This document shows positions 26,132 to 33,813 of a stretch of 39,933 nt of DNA, piece by piece (the first letter of the stretch is position 1; each line of letters opens with the position of its first letter). Below the pieces are notes generated by a model. That model saw only the letters and a list, made by a program, of their open reading frames with translations. It was not told the origin of the DNA and did no database searches. Source of the stretch: a virus. Where the stretch lies: positions 1 to 39,933 of IMG/VR virus record IMGVR_UViG_3300042454_000132. One strand, given 5' to 3'. A program made the translations under genes and the position numbers.

Positions 26132-27964
26132 ATTTATTTTCAAATTTCTGATTATTTTTTCCAAACAAGCTACTACTATTGAGTTGCCACCTTGACGATA
26201 CAACTGCGAATCAGACAAACTATTCTTAGGATTAGCCTCATTGTATTTTTTCACATTATCCATAAAACTTTCCTCGAAGTCCATAAGGCGGAATACTTCT
26301 GTTGGGGTAAGTTTTCTGATACGTTTGTTGTAATTATGTATTGGTATTTGACCCCCACCCATGCCCATTGCACCAGTTAAACAAGGACTTATCCCATCAT
26401 TTCTTTTTGTTTGATGCTCTTGTGTTCCACCTTGAATAAAGTTTTGCTCAACTGCAATCTTAGGCTCTTGATTCCCACCACCCATAGTATGAATTGTTGG
26501 TGCAACGCCATTTTTATCATAAACTCTACCACTTTGCTCATGTGTTTTATCCCACTTGCCACCCGTTAGTTGATATTCTACTATCGGATTAGGTTCAGAA
26601 CTAACCATAACCAAGTTGTCTTTTTGTACAGTTGTAATTGCATTGCTAGTGCTATTGTCATTTGGTTCAATATTTTGCTCAATAACTCCATCCTCATTAT
26701 ATCTGCCTCGCATAGCAACTATTGTAGGTTCATCCACAATAACCTTTGGTTTATTACCACTACCCTCACTAGATTTAATTGTTCTACATACACTATCTTC
26801 CGAATATACATTTTGTTCAAAATGCCATCCATATTGAGTTTTATCTTTCAACGGATTTATAATATCTGCATCTTCATTTATGTTAGAACCACTCTCCACA
26901 TATCCATTGGCATAACCATGTGTTCCTGCACACATATTTGGACTTACTCCATTATCTGAATAAACTTGACTTGCTTGTGTATCTTGATTGATAAATCCTA
27001 CTTTGAGAATATTATCAGTAGGACATAAAGCTGCGTTAGCTCTTATTGTTACTGCTATTGAGTTTTCATCTTTATAATCTACTGCAAATCCTGTTCCTTT
27101 TTTATTATGCCTATCAGCATGACTTGTTAGCATATTTAACATACTATCACTCAAAAAATACTTTTCATCTACAATAGGTTCTAAAACATCTTTCAATCTT
27201 AGTTTTAATACTTCTTTTATAGGGAATCTGAAACTATTATCTGCATCATCACGAATACCAACAATAAATATCCTTTCTCTATTTTGTGGCACTCCATGTT
27301 CTTTAGCATTTAGCACCTGGAAATAGATATGATATGGCACACTATCCTCATAAGGAATAAAAGTTGCATTGCCATTAATTGATTTACCACCTAGATAATT
27401 AATCCATTCAGAAAAAGTCTTACCATACTTAGCTTTTTTATCCGTTTTGTCATGTGAAAGCAAACCTTTAACATTCTCGAAAATGAAGTATTTAGGTTTA
27501 TTCTCTCTAATGAAGTCTAGTGAACTGAAAAACAAGATACCTCGTTTATCATCCTTCCCTTTTCTTTTTCCAGCCAAACTGAAACTTTGGCATGGCACAG
27601 AGGACATATATAAGTCGATTGGATCTACAGGAACTTCTCTTTCATACATATTAAACGGAAAATAGAATGAGAAAGTTTTAGCAAACTCATTAGCATCCAC
27701 TAATATTTGCTTATCTTCATCACATACTTCAATACTTACATCCATCAGTGCAATCCTTTTTACTTCATCACAAAAGAACTTATGTTTTTTAGATTGTGCA
27801 ATCTGAACATCTCCATCTGTACCATATTGAATACAATAGTTTAGCCTAGCATAGTAATCGAAATCACACGCAAAACTTTCCTCATAGTCAATACCTAATC
27901 TTTTAACTGCTTGAATTAGAGAACCTACTCCGCAGCAGTCCGAACCAACTTTAATTTTAGCCAT
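26123..27964 (-). CDS. DNA (cytosine-5) methyltransferase
   Basis: This 613-residue enzyme would transfer a methyl group from S-adenosylmethionine to C5 of cytosine in a DNA target. It has the ordered motifs of the family: motif I (SDCCGVGS, residues 8-15), motif IV PCQSFS with the catalytic C125, motif VI FENV (162-165), motif VIII QNRER (227-231), motif IX near 549-563 (RKLTPTEVFRLMDF) and motif X RQGGNSIV (590-597). The recognition region between VIII and IX is very long (~250-545) and contains about five copies of a degenerate unit of the type 'VYD-NGV-PTI---GGG--PKI'. The enzyme probably protects phage DNA from restriction. No partner endonuclease is visible nearby. Confidence 0.9.
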   Translation of the reverse strand: MAKIKVGSDCCGVGSLIQAVKRLGIDYEESFACDFDYYARLNYCIQYGTDGDVQIAQSKKHKFFCDEVKRIALMDVSIEVCDEDKQILVDANEFAKTFSFYFPFNMYEREVPVDPIDLYMSSVPCQSFSLAGKRKGKDDKRGILFFSSLDFIRENKPKYFIFENVKGLLSHDKTDKKAKYGKTFSEWINYLGGKSINGNATFIPYEDSVPYHIYFQVLNAKEHGVPQNRERIFIVGIRDDADNSFRFPIKEVLKLRLKDVLEPIVDEKYFLSDSMLNMLTSHADRHNKKGTGFAVDYKDENSIAVTIRANAALCPTDNILKVGFINQDTQASQVYSDNGVSPNMCAGTHGYANGYVESGSNINEDADIINPLKDKTQYGWHFEQNVYSEDSVCRTIKSSEGSGNKPKVIVDEPTIVAMRGRYNEDGVIEQNIEPNDNSTSNAITTVQKDNLVMVSSEPNPIVEYQLTGGKWDKTHEQSGRVYDKNGVAPTIHTMGGGNQEPKIAVEQNFIQGGTQEHQTKRNDGISPCLTGAMGMGGGQIPIHNYNKRIRKLTPTEVFRLMDFEESFMDNVKKYNEANPKNSLSDSQLYRQGGNSIVVACLEKIIRNLKINFE

Positions 27965-27973
27965 ATATGTATA

Positions 27974-28150
27974 TTATTTTAAGTATCTAAGTAAGAAAAA
28001 AGGATTGAATGCATTTTTTTCAGGTATAGTATCAATGCCATCATTTCTACTATTGCTTTCCTCACTGATATTGTGCAAGTAAATAGTGAAGTAATTGTAA
28101 ATCACTAAGACACCATAAAAGAATAGTATGATTATTAGTAGTAGTTCCAT
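27974..28150 (-). CDS. Small single-span membrane protein
   Basis: This 58-residue protein begins MELLLIIILFFYGVLVIY, one hydrophobic helix of ~18-20 residues, followed by a polar tail with SEESNSRNDG. The start has the same kind of A/C-rich leader (AAAATAAAAACAAACAAT) as neighbouring genes, which supports it being a real gene. It lies 9 bp before the methyltransferase start in the same direction. No family recognised; it would sit in the inner membrane. Confidence 0.55.
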   Translation of the reverse strand: MELLLIIILFFYGVLVIYNYFTIYLHNISEESNSRNDGIDTIPEKNAFNPFFLLRYLK

Positions 28151-28161
28151 ATTGTTTGTTT

Positions 28162-28218
28162 TTATTTTATAATAGCATCAAAGAAAGGGTGACATCTTTC
28201 AGGTACATTGTAGTGCAT
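28162..28218 (-). CDS. Possible 18-residue leader peptide
   Basis: ATG at 28218 to TAA at 28162 encodes MHYNVPERCHPFFDAIIK. The composition is protein-like and the stop lies 11 bp before the next gene's start, with that gene's leader immediately after. An inverted repeat (GAAAGGG ... CCCTTTC) covers this part of the 123-bp gap, so it may be a translated leader. It is too short for certainty. Confidence 0.25.
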   Translation of the reverse strand: MHYNVPERCHPFFDAIIK

Positions 28219-28272
28219 TTAAGATTCGCCCCCTTTCATAATTCTACAAAATTATTGATGCCACTAGATTAA

Positions 28273-29238
28273 TTATTTATTTTTAGTAAAGAAATTCTTG
28301 ATTGACTGCCAGATGCTAGGCTTTGGTAAATTCTCTAAGTCTACTTGTATTACTTTATATTGAATAGGAGCTTCATATAGTCCAAAACTAATAAATTGAA
28401 ATAATTGTCTATACCATTTTTTATGTGGAGTTTGTAAAACTTTTAATTTTACTCCATTTGATTCTATTATATCATTTTTATTAAAAAAATTATTAAGAAA
28501 ATGTAAATAAAACTTTTCAGGCTTTATGGTTCCTACATTAGGCAATTTTGCATTGTAATCAGTACCAACATCATCCGTTTCCTTATCCGTTTCTTCCTCT
28601 ATTGAAGGACAGGCATTCCTAAAAGCCTCATGCACCATATCTGAATTGACACCATGCATAGTCATATCAATAGGTTGAGATTTCCTAAATTCTTCAACAG
28701 CCTTATCTATTATATTAGATAGTACAGACTTTTTTTCATCCAATATTGCTTGTAGTGTAGAGCAACTCTCTCCAACTTCTGTAGGTAAAACGCTAGGAGC
28801 TTCAGGAGTATCTATATAAACTATTTTTGTAGTAGTATTTTGTTGCGACATAATTCTAATATAATCTTTTTGAGATATAACTAAATTGCCCTTATCATCT
28901 CTAAAAGCTAATTCTTTAATAGATTTTTTTCTGTAATATTCAACATACATTTTTTCATATAAAGGAGTATCACATTCTTTCCAATATATCCTATCTTCTC
29001 CATAAATAATTTCTGGTAAATATTTTTCTAATGGCTTTGCATTATCATTTGTTGCAAGTTCAGTCCAATTTTGGCCTAATTCTTTTTTCCAATTAGTATT
29101 TATTCCATACCATGTAATAGTTCCATCGGCAGTAACTATTCTTTCAATGAGGTATTTGTCATGGCTATTCCATACTTCATTTGGTTCGGCTAAAGGCGAA
29201 TCTAATATAAACAACTCTGATTTTTTAGATAATTCCAT
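28273..29238 (-). CDS. Conserved hypothetical protein
   Basis: This 321-residue protein has an N-terminal part with aromatic and charged residues (NSHDKYLIERIV, WYGINTNWKKELG), a helical acidic middle (~150-230), and a C-terminal beta segment: NNFFNKNDIIESNGVKLKVL followed by KKWYRQLFQF. That C-terminal pattern occurs in several Bacteroidota phage proteins of unknown role. No catalytic motif or membrane span. It is the second gene of the leftward unit starting at ~29665, 10 bp after its neighbour. Confidence 0.5.
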   Translation of the reverse strand: MELSKKSELFILDSPLAEPNEVWNSHDKYLIERIVTADGTITWYGINTNWKKELGQNWTELATNDNAKPLEKYLPEIIYGEDRIYWKECDTPLYEKMYVEYYRKKSIKELAFRDDKGNLVISQKDYIRIMSQQNTTTKIVYIDTPEAPSVLPTEVGESCSTLQAILDEKKSVLSNIIDKAVEEFRKSQPIDMTMHGVNSDMVHEAFRNACPSIEEETDKETDDVGTDYNAKLPNVGTIKPEKFYLHFLNNFFNKNDIIESNGVKLKVLQTPHKKWYRQLFQFISFGLYEAPIQYKVIQVDLENLPKPSIWQSIKNFFTKNK

Positions 29239-29248
29239 AATATTTATT

Positions 29249-29650
29249 TTAGTGATTATTTAATTTTTTTTCAAACTCTTTTTGAGCCTCTACCATTTCA
29301 TCAAAAGACATTTGCCCTATGCCTATTTTTACTCCAATCCAATTAGTGAATAAAACCTTAGCTTGTGTAGGTTGTTTTTCACTAATATGAAAGTCTATCC
29401 AAGATTTAACTATATTATCTTCAAATTCTTTTACTTCAAGACTAGAGAAAAATGTCTTTCTAACTTCATCTCTCTCAAATAAGCTATTAAGAACTTCGAT
29501 CAAGTCATATCTCAACATTTCACTATAAGAATGTTTACCAATAAATCTTTCTATTTGTTCCGGAAGTTTAAAATCATGCTTTTCTAAAACTTCTCTTATA
29601 ATTTTACGGATATTAAAATAAGCAAAATCATCAAACCTTTTTTCTGACAT
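29249..29650 (-). CDS. Hypothetical helical protein
   Basis: This 133-residue protein is largely helical and charged (YFNIRKIIREVLEKHDFKLP; SFDEMVEAQKEFEKKLNNH). It is the first leftward gene next to the origin-like region, about 15 bp downstream of the predicted start of its promoter (29701-29672). That position would suit an early regulator or replication factor, but no DNA-binding motif is clear. Confidence 0.5.
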   Translation of the reverse strand: MSEKRFDDFAYFNIRKIIREVLEKHDFKLPEQIERFIGKHSYSEMLRYDLIEVLNSLFERDEVRKTFFSSLEVKEFEDNIVKSWIDFHISEKQPTQAKVLFTNWIGVKIGIGQMSFDEMVEAQKEFEKKLNNH

Positions 29651-29671
29651 ATTATTTTATTTTTAGAACTG

Positions 29672-29701
29672 CAAACATACAAATAAAATCCTAATAACAA
29701 A
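29672..29701 (-). promoter_or_regulatory. Leftward early promoter
   Basis: On the minus strand TTTG (29701-29698), an 18-bp spacer and TATGTTTG (29679-29672) match the Bacteroidota consensus. It would start the leftward transcript near 29665, just ahead of the gene beginning at 29650. Confidence 0.7.
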
Positions 29702-29728
29702 AAATATTTCGCAATATTAAATAATCAC

Positions 29729-29737
29729 TTATCCACA
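29729..29737 (+). promoter_or_regulatory. DnaA-box-like 9-mer
   Basis: TTATCCACA is identical to the canonical bacterial DnaA box. The match extends to TTATCCACATTTTTA, which recurs at 29897. It lies 23 bp before the 21-bp repeat array. Confidence 0.6.
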
Positions 29738-29759
29738 TTTTTAACCATACAAATATCCA

Positions 29760-29822
29760 AAATCGTAGTCCTACAACTACAAATCGTAGTCCTACGAATA
29801 ACAATGTTATTCCTACAACTAT
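29760..29822 (+). repeat. Three tandem 21-bp iterons
   Basis: Three consecutive 21-bp units (29760, 29781 and 29802) each contain TCCTAC at the same offset (29769, 29790, 29811). Units 1 and 2 share AAATCGTAGTCCTAC; units 1 and 3 share TCCTACAACTA. A palindrome GAATAACA-A-TGTTATTC joins units 2 and 3, and CGTAG-TC-CTACG is palindromic in unit 2. A 21-bp period puts each copy on the same face of the helix, as in replication-initiator or repressor binding arrays. Confidence 0.7.
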
Positions 29823-29896
29823 CATTTTCCTCTGAAACCCACGCCAGACAAGGAAACCCCTATCTTATCTTATATACTCTAAAATACAACCTAAGT

Positions 29897-29905
29897 TTAT
29901 CCACA
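29897..29905 (+). promoter_or_regulatory. Second DnaA-box-like 9-mer
   Basis: TTATCCACA, in the same orientation as the copy at 29729 and 168 bp from it, with the same flank (TTATCCACATTTTTA). The two boxes bracket the iteron array. Confidence 0.6.
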
Positions 29906-30393
29906 TTTTTATCAAAGAAAATAATCCAATAAAAATAAACCAAACCATAAAACCAAAAATCAACCACCAAATCATATCATTTTTTTTTATTTAATTTTCT
30001 ACCACAATTTCTCAACCACCAAAAAACCAAATAACAAAAACCCCAAGACCAATCTAAATTTATTCTAACAATCAAACCAACCAAGATTTAACCAACAAAG
30101 CAATAATCAAAATTAATGATACACACTAACTTTTTAGGTATGTACTTAACTACCCCTCCTACATATTTCAAAAACCAAACTACCCCCTATATGATTTGAA
30201 AAAAGTTTCAAAACAAATTCATTTTAAAATTGACTACTATTAATTGTAAATTACATTATGAATTGTAATAGCTTCCTACTGCTTATATATCTGCTCAAAT
30301 TAAAGACTTTATATGCTCCAATGATAGTTTGTATATCTCTATCAAAAATAATCTAAATTTAGTACCTTAAAATCACAATAGCAAAATAGCTTT

Positions 30394-30412
30394 ATTTAGA
30401 ATTAATCTAAAT
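30394..30412. repeat. Palindrome of the ATTTAGA type
   Basis: ATTTAGA and TCTAAAT are separated by 5 bp. It is one of a family of ATTTAGA/TCTAAAT sites in this gene-free region, which includes the perfect copy at 30717-30735 and half-sites at 30350 and 30652. It is likely an operator or initiator site. Confidence 0.45.
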
Positions 30413-30716
30413 AATATCACTGACTTACTGACATATTTTATTTAACATAATATATTATTATAAGACACTGTACTATTTACTATACAAAATAGCTATTGTA
30501 TAAAAAATGATGCAAAAATGAAATTTGTTTGATACAAATATCTTTAAATATAAATTCAAAAGCTCTGAAAGCCTTGTCTTTGTTACAAAATACCTCAACT
30601 AAAAAAAAGCTATTGTTTGAATATTGTTCTTTGGAATAGTTATTTAAACAAATTCTAAATAAGGATTTTAGTGCTATGCAGTATTAATGGTTGTTGTATT
30701 GCTTGGATGATTTCTT

Positions 30717-30735
30717 ATTTAGAATGATTCTAAAT
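30717..30735. repeat. Perfect 9-bp-arm palindrome
   Basis: ATTTAGAAT-G-ATTCTAAAT is a perfect inverted repeat with a single central base. The half-site ATTCTAAAT also occurs at 30652-30660. The form suits a dimeric DNA-binding protein. Confidence 0.5.
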
Positions 30736-31249
30736 AGTGGTACTATAATTAAATTTAGGTATGTCTAAACTTTTGGTTTTAGGTTGGTTTTTGTGTTTGA
30801 TTTTGTGCGTATCAACATTTAGTTTATTTGGCTGGTTGTTATGATTTTTATTTATAAATCATTGCTTTGTGTTTTTCTTAGTTGGTTGAATAAATAAAGC
30901 CTAATGTATTAAATAGGTATGTTTTTTTTATTTTTATTATTCAGATGATGAAAGAGTATATAAATAGGTTAAAAAGGTATTTTTTTTATATATGGTGCTT
31001 CCTTTGGTCGCACTATGAGTGATTGTAATGTATAAATATGCTTTGTTGGTTGTATCCTGGTTAATGGTTTCAGATATTAGTATAAAACTTGTATTTATTG
31101 CAACTTTTAATAATTAAAATATATATTTTTTAAGTACATTTTTTATGCTATTTTATCAAATATTATCTAAATAGATGTTACAACATATAACTTTTTTAGT
31201 GCTTAAAAGCCTTATAAACATTGAAAAACTAAAAATAATTGAAAAATAT

Positions 31250-31282
31250 TTTGCATTAATAAAAAAAATGTATTTATATTTG
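31250..31282 (+). promoter_or_regulatory. Rightward early promoter
   Basis: TTTG (31250-31253) and TATATTTG (31275-31282) have a 21-bp spacer. The upstream element is embedded in GAAAAATATTTTGCATT, which is also present at the promoter at 37216. The predicted start is near 31289, about 40 nt before the first early gene. Confidence 0.7.
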
Positions 31283-31331
31283 CATCATCAAATAAAACAA
31301 ATAATAATTAATCAAACTAAAAATTAAAAAA

Positions 31332-31772
31332 ATGAACGCTAAAAAATTAAACGCTATCAAAGCATCAATAAGTAATGACAAAATAATCAATAAAAATATT
31401 GATAAAAAATTAAAATACTATACTATTGATAATTTTATTAATGATGCTTTATGTTACATTAAAGCTATTCAAGAGAAAAGAATGATTAACGTAATTAAAA
31501 GCGTTTCAACTTCTGGAATGAGTAGAGTAATTAAATTTACATCGTGCGAAAAAGGAAATAATAAACAATACTACCAAAGAAATTATAATTGTTTATTCAT
31601 TGCACTAGACTATACAGAAGCAAAACACAAAGACGGTTTTACTATTGGAGGTTGTGGTATGGATATGATTTTCCACACTAACTACTCAATTATACATAAA
31701 TTACATAGATTAGGCTTTATAAATAAAACAGAGTGCGAAAAATTGGCACAAATGACACCTAATACAATTTAA
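31332..31772 (+). CDS. Conserved early protein (mobile-element family)
   Basis: This 146-residue protein has a basic N-terminus, then the conserved-looking core KSVSTSGMSRVIKF and GGCGMDMIFHTNYSIIHKL. I recognise that core as a pattern from small proteins on Bacteroidota phages and plasmids, but no function is known to me. It is the first gene of the rightward early group, with leader AACTAAAAATTAAAAAA. Confidence 0.6.
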   Translation: MNAKKLNAIKASISNDKIINKNIDKKLKYYTIDNFINDALCYIKAIQEKRMINVIKSVSTSGMSRVIKFTSCEKGNNKQYYQRNYNCLFIALDYTEAKHKDGFTIGGCGMDMIFHTNYSIIHKLHRLGFINKTECEKLAQMTPNTI

Positions 31773-31797
31773 TTAATCAAATCAAAAACTTAAAAAA

Positions 31798-32508
31798 ATG
31801 AAAAATCTAAAAAACAAAGCAGTAGAATTGAATCTATATGTATCTAATGAGATACCACGAGAGTATACTAAATCGCAAATATTAAACGGACATACCTTTA
31901 ATTATTTAGATAAAGTAAATAATAATTATACTTTGCCGTCTGAAATGCTACAAAAGTACGAACATGGTTTATTTTGGGAGTGTAAAAGACAATATACAAA
32001 CACAGAGCCCCAAGAAGTAGAACTATATTACATAGAACACTCAAGACTATTATTTTTAAGCCCAAAGGGTAATCTATTAAGACTAGTTAAAGATAGACAA
32101 AATAAATATTCTTTTAGCCTTGACTATTCGCATTATAAAGATGTGCAAAAAGTTTCGTATAATACAAGAGAACTAGCAATAAAAGAAAGTAATTTAATAG
32201 AGCCAAACAAAATAGGCGTTTTTACTGATAAAAAGATACAAGATTGGTTTAGCTATTGTGATAAAGAAGCAGAATTAAATGCTAAAATAGTACAAGAATC
32301 AAATAATAAAAATAAAGATATAGAAGCCGAAATACAAAATTTTATAAATTCAGTACCCTGCAAGGTTTCAAAATGGGATAACAAAACAGATATTCAAACT
32401 AAATACTTTAGGGTATTATTTACACATGATAAAAGCTCCCAATATTTAAGCAAACAAATTACATTTAACGGGCTATTAACTGACATTATCAATATAGAAA
32501 ATAACTAA
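31798..32508 (+). CDS. Hypothetical early protein
   Basis: This 236-residue protein is rich in Lys, Asn and Tyr, with a mixed alpha/beta pattern (YTKSQILNGHTFNYLDKV; VELYYIEHSRLLFLSPKG) and a helical middle. No catalytic, membrane or DNA-binding motif can be seen. The leader CAAATCAAAAACTTAAAAAA matches its neighbours. It is the largest protein of the first early block. Confidence 0.55.
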   Translation: MKNLKNKAVELNLYVSNEIPREYTKSQILNGHTFNYLDKVNNNYTLPSEMLQKYEHGLFWECKRQYTNTEPQEVELYYIEHSRLLFLSPKGNLLRLVKDRQNKYSFSLDYSHYKDVQKVSYNTRELAIKESNLIEPNKIGVFTDKKIQDWFSYCDKEAELNAKIVQESNNKNKDIEAEIQNFINSVPCKVSKWDNKTDIQTKYFRVLFTHDKSSQYLSKQITFNGLLTDIINIENN

Positions 32509-32575
32509 ATTAATAAACTAATAAACGGCTTGAAATATAGCCGTATTAATCAAAACACAATCTAAATTTATAAAT

Positions 32576-32812
32576 ATGAAAGACTTATTTTAAGACTACG
32601 AAAACCAACCACAAGAAATAGCTGAAATAATACAAAGGTATGCTGATGATTTTGGAGGGGACGGCAGCGAAATGGACTATAAAGACACAGCCAATATGTG
32701 CGAAGAAATGGAAGCAATAGGCTATACTTTTGATTTTGGGCTAGATAACGAGCCGTTTGGACTTAGACCAATAGGCACAAAATTAGAAGAATTAGAGGGC
32801 TTTGAAGATTAA
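32576..32812 (+). pseudogene. Small early gene with in-frame TAA at codon 6
   Basis: ATG at 32576 is followed by MKDLF, then TAA at 32591-32593. The same frame then continues for 72 codons (DYENQPQEIAEIIQRYADDF ... GYTFDFGLDNEPFGLRPI) to TAA at 32810-32812. The part after the stop resembles a small family common in Bacteroidota mobile elements, whose members typically begin like 'MKxLF-x-DYENQP', so the TAA falls inside the conserved start. No alternative start is available after it. Either the gene is broken by a point mutation or the TAA is read through. Confidence 0.6.
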
Positions 32813-32831
32813 TTAACACAAAACACATATC

Positions 32832-33050
32832 ATGCAAAATCATCCAATAGCAGAACAATACAGCATCCACCGAAAAATCAATATAAAGGCAAACGCTTTG
32901 TTTATTTTCGAGTATAAACAATAAAAACAACTGCAAGAAAATAAGCTAATTTTAGCACCTTACTACAAAGATAGGCTAATAAATCAAGGTAGATATGTAG
33001 CGTATATAAATTCAATACCTCAATACGTTAAAAATTTAGAAAAACATTAA
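32832..33050 (+). pseudogene. Small early gene with in-frame TAA at codon 31
   Basis: ATG at 32832 starts 30 codons (MQNHPIAEQYSIHRKIN ... FEYKQ). TAA follows at 32922-32924, then 41 further codons in the same frame (KQLQENKLILAPYYKDRLI ... PQYVKNLEKH) to TAA at 33048-33050. Both halves look protein-like and the frame is kept, so a single substitution (for example CAA to TAA) or read-through explains it better than an indel. It lies immediately after another gene with the same kind of interruption. Confidence 0.55.
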
Positions 33051-33062
33051 AAATATAATACA

Positions 33063-33302
33063 ATGGAACAAACAGAGATAAAACCAACTAATTTGAACTT
33101 TTTATTCATAGATCAAATTGCAAATTTTGCACATCTAGTCAAAACAGAAACACAAAGCAAAGAGCAGTTTTTAGAAGCAATAAAAAATACTTATTGCTTA
33201 TCTAATCCAAAAACTAACTTATTCTATATAGCCACAGAAAAAAGTATTTTTGATACCATAAGACTAAACAATACAAGAAGCTCAATTTTATTTAACCAAT
33301 AA
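33063..33302 (+). CDS. Small hypothetical early protein
   Basis: This 79-residue protein is polar with a helical N-terminal half (FLFIDQIANFAHLVKTE) and ends SSILFNQ. It starts 13 bp after the second interrupted gene and is followed by a typical CACAAAACACAAAC leader. No motif recognised. Confidence 0.45.
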   Translation: MEQTEIKPTNLNFLFIDQIANFAHLVKTETQSKEQFLEAIKNTYCLSNPKTNLFYIATEKSIFDTIRLNNTRSSILFNQ

Positions 33303-33317
33303 CACAAAACACAAACA

Positions 33318-33545
33318 ATGAATAAAACAGATAAAAATATATTTGCAGAAGTTATAGATAGTTTAACTTTTGAAATTGCACAAAGCAATAGGCCAAGCAT
33401 GATAAATTGTATTATAGAGTATTCAGGCGAGGAATACGAGAATATTAACTTAATTATTGAACTTGCTAAAAAGACTGATGAACAACTAAGATATACCATA
33501 AGGGATATAATTACATACTATGTACAAGATAAATTATTTAATTAA
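33318..33545 (+). CDS. Small acidic early protein
   Basis: This 75-residue acidic, helical protein contains EYSGEEYENINLIIELAKK. Its start is set by the leader ACACAAAACACAAACA directly before the ATG. No function recognised; phage proteins of this size and charge are often inhibitors of host enzymes, but nothing here shows that. Confidence 0.5.
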   Translation: MNKTDKNIFAEVIDSLTFEIAQSNRPSMINCIIEYSGEEYENINLIIELAKKTDEQLRYTIRDIITYYVQDKLFN

Positions 33546-33566
33546 TTAACACAAAACACAAACAAA

Positions 33567-33794
33567 ATGCAAAAATTTATTTTAAGGGAAAGAACATTAA
33601 CAGATAATGTTCTTTTGATAGCAGACGAGGAAAAAATATTCAAAGGAGGCTATATAGCAATAATAAAAGAAAATAGCTTTTTAAACCATTGGCAAGACAA
33701 AGAAACTATTAAAAAATTTAGAAAACTTGAAGCAGCTCAAAAGTACATAGGTAAAAATTACACTCAAGAGGAAATAGAAAATATTTATTTTTAA
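33567..33794 (+). CDS. Small hypothetical early protein
   Basis: This 75-residue protein has a beta-like N-terminus (KFILRERTLTDNVLLIADEE) and a charged helical C-terminus (KLEAAQKYIGKNYTQEEI). The leader is ACACAAAACACAAACAAA. The fold could be a small alpha/beta domain; no family recognised. Confidence 0.5.
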   Translation: MQKFILRERTLTDNVLLIADEEKIFKGGYIAIIKENSFLNHWQDKETIKKFRKLEAAQKYIGKNYTQEEIENIYF

Positions 33795-33813
33795 TTAATT
33801 AAATCAAAACATA

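Larger units (their letters stand above)
29651..31331. other. Gene-free 1.7-kb region, candidate replication origin
   Basis: I see no convincing gene on either strand. The left part (to ~30200) is very poor in G on the plus strand and rich in C and A; the right part (from ~30650) is rich in G and T. By hand count 29941-30180 has about 60 C to 7 G, while 30661-30900 has about three G per C. The region holds two DnaA-box 9-mers, three 21-bp repeats, several palindromes, and divergent promoters at both ends. These are the usual parts of a replication origin combined with an early control region. Confidence 0.6.

Noticed and set aside
29760-29822. CRISPR array
   Set aside because: The repeats are directly adjacent 21-bp units with no spacers and only three copies; no cas gene is present.
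29651-31331. Short open frames in the gene-free region
   Set aside because: All are very short, lack the A-rich leader and do not look protein-like; base composition alone explains them.
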